From Tetragonia tetragonoides (lineage: Eukaryota > Streptophyta > Magnoliopsida > Caryophyllales > Aizoaceae), in NCBI GenBank assembly GCA_038025085.1, contig CM076154.1:17644001-17708000 (forward strand): a DNA stretch of 64,000 nucleotides. Direction: 5' to 3'. A program made the position numbers and the translations under genes. Positions 27,424-39,110 of this stretch are shown here, piece after piece. The notes beneath the pieces were generated by a model. That model had not been told where the DNA came from and did no database searches. It worked only from the letters and a program-made list of their open reading frames with translations. Each line of letters starts with the position of its first letter. Positions within the stretch are counted from its first letter, which is position 1.

Positions 27424-29599
27424 CTCCAAGCCCTATACATACTTACTTTTAGAAAAGATGGAGAAGCGAAAGTCATAAAAGGAAGAAATAAGGAAAACAA
27501 ATGTCACAATGCCTGAAGAGATCCCAAAAGCTATGTTAACAGCAGGAGAAATCCCAGACACAGTCCGAATTGCCCTCCTTGCTTCTTGACATATGAACAT
27601 GGATGTTTCTAATTATTTGATTATTTTTAGATTTTTGACTAATCAAACACATGAGATAGTAGTCTAAACTCTAAAGACTCTAAACTGCTCTATGTCTTAG
27701 GAACAAGACCTCACTTCAAACGTCACCCAACCTAACTTGCAGCACAGATAACCATAACCACAACCTCATTATTTGAAAGATGAAAAATCAGTTGCAGAAA
27801 ATGTCCAATACCACGATATCAACACAGATATGCAACCGTCTCTATCATAAGAAATGAAAAGCTATCTTCTTAAACGTTGATTAATAATCGCCACTCGACC
27901 AAACCGCTAGCGCAAGCTAGACTTATCATAGTAAGCCTTATCCACTAACAAGCAAGACAAAGAAAAACTAATAAATCTTTGAAACTGTTTCCAATCTTCT
28001 GTCCTCTCCTGATGTAGTATAAACTAGAAATCAAGTGTTTTTAGCAGAATAAGAGTCATAACACATAGACTACAACCAAACAAAACCTACCAACATGAGT
28101 ACATGACCAATAATACTCATCAACTACTGAAAAAATCTTAAATATCAGCCCAAAGTCACCTTCTAACAACATATTCAAAAGTTAAAATGACAACAGCAAC
28201 TTATAATAGGCCCCATATGAACAGATTCAGAAAATGAACACCCACCATCTTCTCTTCCTAAGAGTAGGAGTTCAAAGAGCTCCAATATCCAGTCTGACTT
28301 CCTGCCCTGAAAAAGGATACTATGCCCCCCTCGGCCCAACAATGAAAGACACCAAGAAGAACAATTGAACAAAGCAAGAAATTCAGGCAGATTGTATTGA
28401 TGAAAAACCAACCAAGTGACATAAAAGTGTTCACTTTTGGCATATAAGACATAAGACGGGGTTAAAAGTAACTGTTGCAGGCTCGCAGCTATACACAACT
28501 CCTTTGGGACAAATTGAAAACCGCATCAAACCTATCAACCAAGGCCATAAAATGCCAGTATACATTCAAACATATAGGTAGCTACCCAGGATATAGCAGC
28601 GTCAGGGGGAACAGTATTCAGCTCCAAAAGGATAACTGCAGTGTAAGTCAGTTGAACTTACCCTCTCTCCATACTTCCCTCAACCACTGATTCTCATTTC
28701 TACGAGTATAATCAACAAGATAAAATCAATATCAAACCGAGCCAATGAACTATTCACCCACTGAGTGGAGTCGGCTACAACGGTCCTAGTGTATAGAAAT
28801 TATAATGCGAGATAGTCACTACTAGAGTCATGGTTGTTTGCAATCTAACATCCCTACAAACGTAAGAACCCAATTTCATCAATAAACCTTATAAAAAGAA
28901 CTCTACACTTGATACAATTGCTTTTTCAAGTACTTCACAATGCACGACAACGAGCAGATTATGAGAACTACTAAAAGGAAAAATTTGCATGGTACCATCA
29001 ACTTCCATAACACTCCAAAGATATAAAGGATTAGAAAGGTTGAGATTTGACAAGTTGTGGACAACTTAGGAGCAAAACATTGCCATCAACTTTCATCACA
29101 CTCCAAATAAAGGTCCAAAGATAAATTAAAGATAATAATAATAACAGAATAGAATCTTCTGAAACTCAAAAGATAAAGCACCAAAAGCATTAGCAAACAC
29201 AACCTACAGAATAAAACATACTAAAAACATCAATGAGGAATTGGTCACTCACAACAGTATACATGTCATACACCCCTAAGTTACCCGAAGCGGCTAAGCC
29301 CCTAACCTGAAAACGAAATATAGAAGGCACAAAAACCTCCTCGAATTTACAGGATACTGTCACAATTTAAATGCATGCTACATACTCTAGTTCTCGATCC
29401 ATAAACCTCATACTCTAGTTCTCGATCCATGAACCTCATTAATGAAGCACGCATGCAGAAAAAGAAAGACTTGGCATCACTAGAATTGGCACATAGCATA
29501 CTCTGCAAAGCAAGTTCTCGAGATACTACAGAGATAAATAAAATAAAATTTGTTGAAGGGCATCTTTTTATTTTTTCCATGGGAGGCACAAAGGTCATT
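27424..29599. other. Intergenic, no gene seen
   Basis: AT-rich. A fragment near 28757-28795 (ACTGAGTGGAGTCGGCTACAA) resembles the conserved 3' part of plant SINEs. Otherwise nothing recognisable. Confidence 0.45.
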
Positions 29600-29920
29600 T
29601 TATTTTTGATAAGTAAACAACCTTTTATTGCTTTAGAATAATCAAAATACAGGTGAAGAAAAAAAATACAGGTGCAAATAAATTAAATTACACCCATGGC
29701 ACATCTAGCATCATTCATCAACACAACCACACCTTCTAGGAAGGGTTGAATATGTTTAACGGAATCATTTGCTAGGGAAGGCGAAAAGAAAATAACTTCA
29801 AAGATTAAGCAGATACTCCACCGACACTCCTGACAGATTACTCCCAACTACACACCTGCAAGAACTAAAAAGCTAGTATGTCTATACCAAAATTGCAGCC
29901 TCGCCAAAACTTCTTCACCT
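29600..29920 (-). mobile_element. 5'-truncated LINE 3' end with 16-bp target duplication
   Basis: Identical 16-bp flanks AGGCACAAAGGTCATT at 29584-29599 and 29921-29936. Read on the minus strand, the insert ends AATAAAAGGTTGTTTACTTATC followed by an A-rich tail, typical of plant LINE 3' ends. It sits about 100 bp beyond the stop codon of the RRP5 pseudogene. Confidence 0.8.
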
Positions 29921-30019
29921 AGGCACAAAGGTCATTACAAGATTTAAAAGTTTGAAGGCATCTAGGAGAGCATAAACTCAGGTACTTTTAAATTTGAAGT
30001 CATCTGCAATAATTTTCTT

Positions 30020-31719
30020 CTAGGGGAGCATAAGCTGCTCAACACATTCACTGGCCTTCTCGATCACATGTTGAATTCGCTTCTTATCACCAAGTGACTT
30101 TTCATAGTTGAGGTACTTCTTGAACAAGGACTGCAACATTTACAAGATAGGAAATAAGGAATTGTGAGGAATGACCACCTATTAGAAATGTGAAACAATT
30201 AAACTAGTAGGTGAGTATGTCAAACCTTCATCCTTTTCGCTGGGAGGCTTAAACTAGTTGCTCTCTCAAACAATGCACGAACTAACTCAACATCACCTAG
30301 CCGGATTTCCTGTGCAGCATGAAAGAAAATTTGAAATATTGTGTTTCTAAGAGGAGTAGAAAGTAGAGGTGTGTTTCGGACTAGAATAGCATTAATAGCT
30401 GAAGGTATCTACCTGATCAAGATAAACACTCCACAAGTTGTCTTCTTTGGATATTCACGTAACAATTTCTCGAAAATCGAGCGCCCTCTATCAGGAGCCC
30501 CACTTTTAAACTCGAGAATTGCAGCTTGTGAAAGAAATGTCATGTGTTCATGTTTAGGAAGACACAACAGAGCACGTTTCATGTCATTATCAACTCCCTC
30601 GGGATTTTGCTTTAAAACCCACTGGATTCGCCTCAGCCATACCTAAATATCATAATACTAGATGCTTGAACTTCTTTTGAGTAAGCAAAGCAGTTGTTTA
30701 TGACATACCTCACGCGAGTTTTTGAACTTTTTGCACATTTTGACAAAAAGCTCATCGGCTCTTTTTTGCTGCACTGTCCTCTCATACAATCCTAACAGTT
30801 CCAAATGCAACTTCAAGGGATCACAAAATTGCAGGGCCCTCTAGAATAGTGTAACTACAGCCTCCTGAACAAGAAGCATGATTTAGATGCAAATCGGAAG
30901 GGATTGAGAAAAGCAAAAATAATTATAATTTGATATTCTGATGTTACATACCTCTTGAGGATTACCAAATTGATTTTCCAAATTAAGATACGGCACCCAT
31001 ATGTTCAGCTTCTCCATTTCACAGGTTATATTGATTGTTTTCAGAGCCCTTCAAATATGAAGGATGTGTCACAATTTGCAGTGCAATATACAAGTATCTG
31101 TATAGGATATAATGTAGTAAATAGGTAGTAATGCATGTATGCACCAAAAGCCTAAAATCCATATTGTTTCTTGCACTCAATGACGTATACGATGGCAGGA
31201 AAATAGGATGTGCTCTAAACTCTTTATCGCAAACAAAAAGGAATATCAGGATGTGAAACGAATGCAAGAAAATAAAGTACCTAAATGCATGAACAAGAGA
31301 TTTCCATTGGTTGATGCTCAAAAGAATATCGGAGCAACTGAACGGGCTCCCTCAACATCAACCACAGAAAGCATAAATTGCATGTATTTTATCCACACAA
31401 AGCTGCTGTTGGGAGAGCTTCTAACTACTTTCTCAAATTCATTAGTAGTTCTTGGTACATCTCTCTCTAGCAAGCGTTGCTCAGCGGCCCTGATTTCTTG
31501 CTCCTTCTCTTCCGTTGCCTTTCTCTTTGCTCGTCTCTTGCTTTTCTCATCCAAAGTATAGACAGCATCAGCATCATTTACAATGTTGTCAAGTTCACTG
31601 CTCATATCATCATCATCCTTGTTATCATCAAGAATAACCTCAAGGGGTGGAGCATATGCCCAATTGGAGGTCTTCATTTCAAGTGATACACATACACTAG
31701 GAGAAGGCAGCAACTGCAA
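30020..31719 (-). pseudogene. 5'-truncated RRP5 (PDCD11-like) pseudogene, HAT-repeat region
   Basis: RRP5 is a nucleolar factor for 18S and 5.8S rRNA processing, with S1 domains followed by C-terminal HAT repeats. Only the C-terminal part is here, in six exon-like blocks: about 31333-31719, 30952-31048, 30709-30864, 30413-30642, 30226-30309 and 30020-30130. Recognisable text includes DVPRTTNEFEKVVRSSPNSS and [18 protein letters not shown], then LLGLYERTVQQKRADELF, AAILEFKSGAPDRGRSIFE, EIRLGDVELVRALFERA and FKKYLNYEKSLGDKKR. Three lesions are seen. An in-frame TAG lies at 30841-30843, where Gln is expected. A single-base deletion lies near 30437-30442 (PKKT-(-)-LWSVYLDQ shifts frame). The first block has no GT donor where SVA|ERAL should be spliced. 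The large S1-domain part is absent upstream. A frameshifted transcript is possible, but an intact protein is not. Confidence 0.85.
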
Positions 31720-32500
31720 CTGCAGCAGTTCATGTACATTCTAACTTAGAAACAAACAGTCAAAGCTAGAGGAGGTGCTGAAACAAATGGGAATGCTAGG
31801 CATAGAAGATATTCTAGAAACTGAGATGCTCCCCTACATATTTACATTCATCCCATTTTCAATTACTATCAACCAAAAAACGCATGCATGCACACCAAAA
31901 AATAAAGCTCAGCTAAATAGGATTCTTAACTCATTTCATCACATTCAGTTACGGAAAATGCTTGATCTACCCACTCAGTAGTTTACCCATGTGATGTGGA
32001 CTACAAATACAACATTGTGTCTTAGAACTCTAATAATTAATTTTCAATTAAAAACACAAAGTACCAAAAGGTAACCAATTACCATCTCACATCAAATGGG
32101 TCGATTACCCACTCGGTAGACAATTTTTTTCCTTCTTACACTCCCAAAATAATCAATCTTAAGTCTTAAACTAAATTCGACATAAGACAGACAAGAAGAA
32201 CATACGAAACGGAAATTCACTCATCATAACCGGTAAGAATCTAAACTAACAAAACTTCAGCATCACTAACAAATTTTTTAAAAAAACTTCATTCATTCTA
32301 TTTTCATGCTTGGAATAAAACTAATCCACACAATAAACTTACAAATCGACTAAATTTCACACTCATTTACAGAATATGAAGAGCAAAATAACCCGCACAA
32401 ATACTGAGAAACTTCTTCAACCAAAAAACCCTCAAACATCCCAGCAAACAAAATCAAAATCAAAGCAGTTTTTTTTCTTTTTTTTTGATAGAAAAATCAA
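31720..32500. other. Upstream of the RRP5 pseudogene, no S1-domain exons
   Basis: No homology to the missing RRP5 N-terminal exons was seen. AT-rich. AATCAAAGCAGTTTT before the foldback element (about 32454-32472) recurs right after it (34359-34373). Confidence 0.5.
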
Positions 32501-34355
32501 GGATTTTTTTTGTTGAAAACTACCTTCGTTTTACACTTTTTGTGGGAAACTACCTTACTTTTTAAAATTTGTGGAGAACTACCTTGTTTCCAATTTTTTT
32601 TGTCAAAGACTACCAGTTGACAGAAATATGTGTAACGGGGTTAACTTTTCTAGTAAAAGACCTTATTGGCCCTCACTAAGTATGTTGAGTGAACCCAAAT
32701 TCATTTCCCTCTCTTCGACCATATTCTCACTAACTTTTTCCCCTTTTTTTTCTTACTATTTCACTTTCTCTCTCCTCTCTTTCTCTCTGCTCTCTCGATT
32801 TTTTTCCAAGCAATGACCAACATTCTGACTAGAGACTAGAGAGAAAGCCATGGTGATTGCATTGAAACAATATGCAAAAACCGAAAAAGGGGAGGACTCC
32901 AGTTACCAACGAACAACAATTATACACCCAAAAGAAAGAACAAAGATATTTCTTAGAAAGGGACTAAAATTACACACTAACAACTCCAATAACTTTCAAT
33001 GCCCAAAGTTCCACCATTTAATCCCATAAGTTCCACCATTTAAAATACCCAAATTCGCTAACAACAACCTATCATAACCCAATGATTGATGATAACAAAT
33101 AACAAAACGAAATGCACACGGTTAACTTTTATAAATTGGGCCCATTAAGAGAGTATTTATAACATAAAAGATGTTCCAACCCAAAATCAATTGGCAATGG
33201 GTGGAGTAACTCTCTTAGTTATAAACACCTCAAGGCACCCTTTCTTGATCAATGTGGGACAACCCACTTCAACACCCCGCCTCACGCAAAGACCCATCTT
33301 GGGCTGAAGCGTGGACCAATCAAACCCAACTTGGGCCAGTCACACGCGCGTGGGCTAAACAGGGGTCAAATTAAACTACCCCGCCGCGCAATTGCCTCAT
33401 TGGGCTTCAACATGTGGGCCAACAAGGGATGTCATAAAAGCAGGACCAAAGTCCGCTCTGATACCCTGTTAAATTTCCACAATTGGGCCTTAACAAGTGA
33501 GCAACATATAAGACAAGTGGAGTTCCAACCCAAAACCAATTGGCTATGGGTAGAGTAACTCCCTTAGTTATAAACACCTCAAGATACCCTTTCTTGATCA
33601 ATGTGGGACAACCCACTTCAACACACACAATTGAGCTTTATAAATTAAAGCAAACCAAGCAAGTCTTCAAATTAAAGGGCGGAATGAATGAGAGAAAATT
33701 TTGCAAAGTGAAAAAGGTGAAGAACGAAGGAAGTTGAATAAAAACAAAAATAACCCTTGAAATTTCCAAAGTTTTGAAAGAACTTTAAGAATCAACATTT
33801 TTTCCCCCATAAGGTGAGAGAGAATATTATAGGACAAGTTTTAAAACCATATAGTAGCAGCATAGGATTCGCCGAGTGCATTTCAACTTTCATTCTTTGA
33901 TTTCTGGATAAAACCCGTCTTCAATTAGTTTGTTCTCTAACTTAATTTACATGGGTTTTGAAAGTGACTCAGTTTAATCGGAGAAATATATAGTATATCT
34001 TAACCATTGCTATGATTTTTTGCCCAGCAATGACCAACTCAGTTTAATTGGAGAAAGAGAGCAGCTAAGAGGAGAGAGAAAGTGAGATAAGAAAAAAGGG
34101 GAAGTTAGAGGATGGGGTCAAAGAGAGGGAAATGGATTTGTGTTCAGTCAACATAATTAAATTGTTCAACATAATTAAGTGAGCGTAATAAGGTCTTTTA
34201 TTAGAAAAGTTAACCCCGTTACACAAAATTCTGTCAAATGGTAGTCTTTAACAATAAAATTTGGAAACAAGGTAGTTCCCCACAAATTTAAGAAAGTAAG
34301 GTAGTTTCCCACAAAAAGTGTAAAAACGAAGGTAGTTTTCAACAAAAAAAAATCC
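32501..34355. mobile_element. Foldback element 2 (MULE-type, 9-bp TSD)
   Basis: 1855 bp. Ends GGATTTTTTTTG at 32501 and the complement ending at 34355. The 9-bp duplication AAAAATCAA lies at 32492-32500 and 34356-34364. Arms are about 320 bp (to about 32820, and from about 34020). In the left arm ACTACC(TT) recurs at 32519, 32549, 32578 and 32609, spaced 29-31 bp. The interior carries a TRIM retrotransposon (33120-33623) and otherwise unrecognised sequence. Confidence 0.85.
33120..33623 (-). mobile_element. TRIM (miniature LTR retrotransposon)
   Basis: Minus-strand orientation. The 5' LTR is 33467-33623 (starts TGTTGAAGTGGGTTGTCCCA, ends TTTAACA). Next is a primer-binding site GGGTATCAGAGC (33455-33466) matching the 3' end of initiator tRNA-Met. 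A short interior without coding capacity follows, then a purine-rich GAGGCGGGG just before the 3' LTR (about 33120-33274). The 5-bp duplication CACAC lies at 33115-33119 and 33624-33628. The LTRs are about 155 bp and differ at several sites, so the insertion is not recent. Confidence 0.85.
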
Positions 34356-36239
34356 AAAAATCAAAGCAGTTTTAGGACTAATGGCTTGCCCTAAACAGTT
34401 TCCAAAACACAAATTAGAAAGGAAAAAAAACACACAATTTATCAAATTCTAATCCCTAAATAATGAGATAGTGAGGAGAAGAGCAGAAAACTGAACCTAA
34501 CAGATAGAGCGCTGCAATTGCTGTGAAATCTCGCCCACTGAAGCAAATTCTCGCCCAATTATATTTGCTGAAATCTGAATTTTGAGGCAAAAGGTTTCAA
34601 ACTGAGTGAAATTTTGTGTTTGGCGAGTTAGGGTTTGCGATTTGGAAGTGATGAGAAGCAAATTTGTGCGTGGAATTGTATGGACTGAATTAGAGGCAAA
34701 TGATTTTTGTTTTTTTCTTTTCTTTTCTGTTCCGCTTATTGAGCGCGCGAAGATTGAGCGTGACTATGACAAACGTTATAACTTATAAGAGTTGTAACGG
34801 TTCCAAAAAAAAGCACTAGTTGGGTGTTAGCCGTTATTAGTGGTACATAGTTGATATATGTTTACCTAGTTGAGTGTTCGGTAAATTAGTTGTGAAATAA
34901 GATGATGAATATAAAATGACGTAAGAGAATATCTTAGAATTAATGGAATATAGATTAATTTAAGATAATTATATTGTCCCCCATTCCAAAATATAGAGTA
35001 TCCTATATCATAGAAATGTATGCCAAAAAAAAATATTGAGCTAATTTTATTTTGGTCAAGCTATGTTTTTTGTGCAGGGCTAATGTGATTAATCAAACTT
35101 GATATCATCTTGTTCCCTCCATAAAAGTGTGTAGTCTAAAAATTTTGCAAAACTAGCTATTTGCTTTTAACCTTACCTTTATTATTATGACTGATCCAAT
35201 CTCGTCCTTGTCAATGTGTGTTTATAGATGTTGGCAACATGGTCCAATGAAATCTACAACTGGACACTTGGTCATGGAATTGTGATGCAGCTTTTTGAAA
35301 AAGAAAAATTGTTCAAATATCTAATAATTTCATTCTTTATCAAATTAACTAGTGTTCTGATAGATACTAGTTTTGCCCCTGTGGGATCCAAGAATTATCA
35401 GTATTTAGTTTTTCTTTCTTAAATGTGATTTACGAGTTAGGCATATAAAAAATATTATTTGATAAGTTTTGTACCGCTTTTTAAATTTAAGTTATAGTAA
35501 GGGGTGAGTTGAAGTTACATGAGATTAATTGTATGACATTATTTGACATTAAATTATGGTATTCTTTCAATGAGATAACTAATTTTAGTAACAAATCAAA
35601 GAGATCTCATAATCCTTAAAAATTCACTCATTTCAGTCTCCTTGAATAGTTCGTCTCAAAAGTTCTTGAACGATATCTCTTGAGCCCGTTTTCCAACTCC
35701 TAGTTCCAAGTACAGTAGCATCAAAAAAATTAAGTATAAAACTGTATTTTTATCTGCTAAGAGATGATTCTAGGGTAATCCGAGGATTAGATTCATCAGC
35801 ACGAAGACGAAAAGGATAAATATAGAATCTTAGATAATAAAGATTGGTAAAGATAGTATAACGGACGATATAGATAGAATCTTAAATCAACTAATTTATT
35901 AAGTCACCAAGTCTTTAAAACTAACAATCTGATTGCAAGGTTGAACCATCAAGACTCAAATGTACCACCAAGGCACGATTTAGAACTCAAACTCACAAAG
36001 AATTAAAATCAAACAAAGTGTTTATTAATCAATATCAACTGTAGAAATAAACCGCCACATGTCAGGCTTTAGTATAGGCAACAACTATACGTAGAAATTT
36101 TGATTGGTAGAGCAAGAGAAAGATGCTTGAAAGACAGCACTTGATTCGAACAGTGACTTTGTCCACCAGAAATGGAAAATTTTGGTTGACCCAGTGGGCG
36201 AACAACTCATATTTTCTTTATATCTATCTCTCTCCTACT
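34356..36239. other. Intergenic, no gene seen
   Basis: 34480-34800 has a GC-richer patch with CTCGCCCA repeats that could be the original 5' leader of a gene. The ORF at 35228-35422 has no recognisable motif. Confidence 0.4.
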
Positions 36240-36503
36240 TTAAATGCATTTTTTGGGAATAGAGGAAAGAGAATTTGAAAATTGAGGAGAGAGATAGACA
36301 CATATGAAAGGTGGGTTGCCAACCCACTGAATGGATGTATCATTCTCCACCAGAAATTGATAATCTATCTTGAACCATTTCGTAAGAGACAAAGGCATTC
36401 TAAGGTATTTCACTGCGAAGTTTCCTTTGAAACCATTCATTGTAACATACCCAAGATCACCCTTGCAAAACATCATAAGTACATCTGCAAATGTGAGGTT
36501 CAC
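36240..36503 (-). pseudogene. LINE reverse-transcriptase fragment
   Basis: The 87-residue reading starts MNLTFADVLMMFCKGDLGYV and contains VKYLRMPLSLTKW. Plant LINE reverse transcriptases have the catalytic FADD block followed some 60 residues later by a (F/V)KYLG(V/M)PL block. Here the second Asp is Val and the spacer is deleted, so it is a dead fragment. Confidence 0.65.
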
Positions 36504-38213
36504 AAGCTAGAGATCCTTATAGAGTTATTAGTGAATAAGGATGGAATCTAAATGCCTTATTGCTAACATAACATCTGAGAAATGCTTTTGGTATTGCAGC
36601 ATCCAGCATCCCATGGGCCTATAATCACTAACCAATGAGATTATCAATTTTAGCACCAAAGTTACTGCTATAGCACTCAATGTGAGGTTCACAAGCTAGG
36701 GATACTGTTACAAATAACCAAAAGTTGGCATGGCACAACTCACAAGTGTTGGTAGCTAAAATCTATCACAAGTGCTAAATACAACATGGCTTTTTAACTA
36801 AATACAACATTGTTCAAGGCAAAAAGACCCATATACCCTCTTCTAATTTTACTTCTCTCCTCCTTCATTTCTCTCTCCTCTAAAGCTTCTCCTCTCTTCT
36901 TAAATCATTAAACTCATTGCAGCTCCAGTACCATTGATTCAATCAATGAACAAGTATTTTAGTTACATGTTCAAGCTGATAATAATTTACCCCACTCACT
37001 GAATTTTTCCTTGAATTTGGTTGTAAATTCTTACTTTTTCATGTTCAATCTGCTCATAATTTCGCCCATCCGACTTGTTGTTGGTGCTGAAATTTGACGT
37101 GAATTTGGTGTTTCAACTAGACTACCATCTATGGACACTTGTTTAACGTAATTGAAAATATCTGTTATTTCATTCGTCAGTCCAGAATTTCACTCTCAAG
37201 TTGCCAGTTAACCACGATTTCTTCACGACTCCCACCTTCGTTCGCCCGAACTACATATAGCAGAACATTGTAGCCGCTCCACTTGAGCGAGTATTATGGC
37301 ATGTTGTCGCTAGTTACAGGCGGTGGATATATGACACAGTCGCCAAATCTGAGCGACCCTATATCAAAATAGTCACCCACTTTCGGCGACAACATCCATA
37401 CACTGCCGCTTCCAGTCGGTGATAACTATGGTTGATCGTCGCTTGTTTTGAGCGACTTAGAGACACACGTGTCACCTGTTTTGGGCGACTGTATGGGCAT
37501 TTACTTTACATCTGAAATTAAATGGCTATTGAAACTGTTTGCTTACTTAAACTTCATTGCGTTTATAAGTTCAAAATTATCCACATACATCTGTTACATT
37601 ACTGGGCTAGCAGCAGCACAAATTCAACACATATGGATATATATATACTTGAATTGATATACACCAACTTGTCAAATTCTAAAAGAGGGTATTAATTTTA
37701 TCTTTTAGGAATTTCAACTATTGGTATTATTATAAGTGAAATAAAAGAGTGAAGTTTTTTATACAAGTAGATGATATCAGAGTAATTCTTGTATGAGACC
37801 AACTCACAGAAAATTGGGGTTACTATTCAGATGTATGAGTCTCTTATTATAAGTCATGACCCTTATTATTTCAAAAAAAATTGACCTTCGTGTTACCAAA
37901 AGTTAATAAGACCGTGTTAAGCAAATTTTTATGTTATTGATTTTTGAATAGTTAGTACTAAATTTTTAAAGTGCTTAAATTGTTAATATAATTATAAGTC
38001 TTAGTGAATTTTTTTGATGTAATTATACAAGTATTTTAGTTACATATATTGACAAAAATGATGTTTTATCTTTATACATTAAGGTGAAAAATATAATAAA
38101 ATAAAATAGAATCAAATAAATATAATGTTTATCATTGATGTAATCACTGGTTCCGATGGTAGATCTTATAATATTTTTTCCAATAAAAAGTAGTGTAATG
38201 TAAATAATTATAA
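36504..38213. other. Intergenic with degenerate repeats
   Basis: No gene. 37270-37500 alternates AGTCGCC and GGCGAC / GAGCGAC words, as in subterminal regions of CACTA elements. A 20-bp direct repeat AATGTGAGGTTCACAAGCTA occurs near 36490 and 36680. Confidence 0.4.
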
Positions 38214-38397
38214 GGATTTTTTGTGGGGAACTATCTTGTTTGGGGGGTCATTTGTGATTTATTACCTTACATTTTTTTTTTTTGTGGGGAACTACCTTAG
38301 ATTGCCAAAAAGTTTGTTGACCACTACCCTTGACCAAATTTTCGAGTATAATTTTCTTAAAACCCAAAATACCCTCACGTGACCAGCACGTGATCTT

Positions 38398-38694
38398 TTA
38401 AATGAAATCAAACCCACCATTTACACAGCAAGAACAGCCATTTGAGCTCAACAAACAGAGAAACTCCGTTAGCCATGGAAAGACCACAAAAAAGCATGAA
38501 AAACCCATTAAGCTCATCACCAATTCTCTACCTACTTTCTCTCTCCCCATTCTCATCTCTCCTTTACTCTCCCAAAAAATCCTCAAGAACCCACATTGTT
38601 TGCATACACTCTTGAACTGTAACAAGGTCTTTACAGGAAATCGGATGAGTATCTTAATCATTAAATCCACAGGAAGGTCCAAAATTTCAGCCAT
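38398..38694 (-). CDS. Captured F-box N-terminus inside foldback element 3
   Basis: The 98-residue ORF starts MAEILDLPVDLMIKILIRF and continues PVKTLLQFKSVCK. This matches the plant F-box opening (LPxDLxxEILxRLPVKSLLRFKSVCK), which binds SKP1 in SCF ubiquitin ligases. After Cys31 the normal continuation (W..LISSP) is missing and the reading becomes unrelated, Met/Phe/Cys-rich text, ending at the inner edge of the left arm. No Kelch or FBA region exists. It is either a captured gene fragment (Pack-MULE style) or a short chimeric ORF. Expression is unknown. Confidence 0.45.
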   Translation of the reverse strand: MAEILDLPVDLMIKILIRFPVKTLLQFKSVCKQCGFLRIFWESKGEMRMGREKVGRELVMSLMGFSCFFVVFPWLTEFLCLLSSNGCSCCVNGGFDFI

Positions 38695-39110
38695 ATATTT
38701 TTGTGGGTAAATGTTAATTCAAACAATTACAATGAATCTGCACAGAAAACAGGAAAGTGAAACGAGCACAACGAAACATATTGAGAATAAACATTGGATT
38801 ATTATAGATACTGATTATCAATTCTGCCATATTTTTTTAAGGGTAAATGGCAATTCACACAATTATATTGATTTCAACACAAAAGATAAGAAATTGAAGT
38901 GAACACAATCAAGCATTATTATGAACTTGAACATTGGAATATTGATTGTATTAAATCGAGCAATGAACTGAATCAAGAGAAATGGTAAATTAAATTTCCA
39001 TCAAAACGCCATAAAATTTTGTGGGTAAATGATAATTCACACGTTAAAGTGTTTTCTGCAAAAAAGACAAAAAATTGAAGCGAACACAATCGAGTTTTAT
39101 GAAATTGAAC
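38690..39110 (-). repeat. Three diverged tandem repeats upstream of the F-box ORF
   Basis: Near 38692-38760, 38824-38905 and 39007-39085 the minus strand repeats CATTTACCC..AAAA..ATATGGC with upstream GTGAATT-like text. Each copy includes an ATGGC, and the one nearest the ORF is its start codon. Confidence 0.6.

Noticed and set aside
24400..29580. A hidden multi-exon gene on either strand
   Set aside because: No run of linked ORFs with recognisable protein text or splice continuity was found; the short ORFs have no family signature.
36493..36701. 20-bp direct repeat AATGTGAGGTTCACAAGCTA as a target duplication
   Set aside because: Both copies lie near the LINE fragment, but no element ends with a tail or TIR between them.
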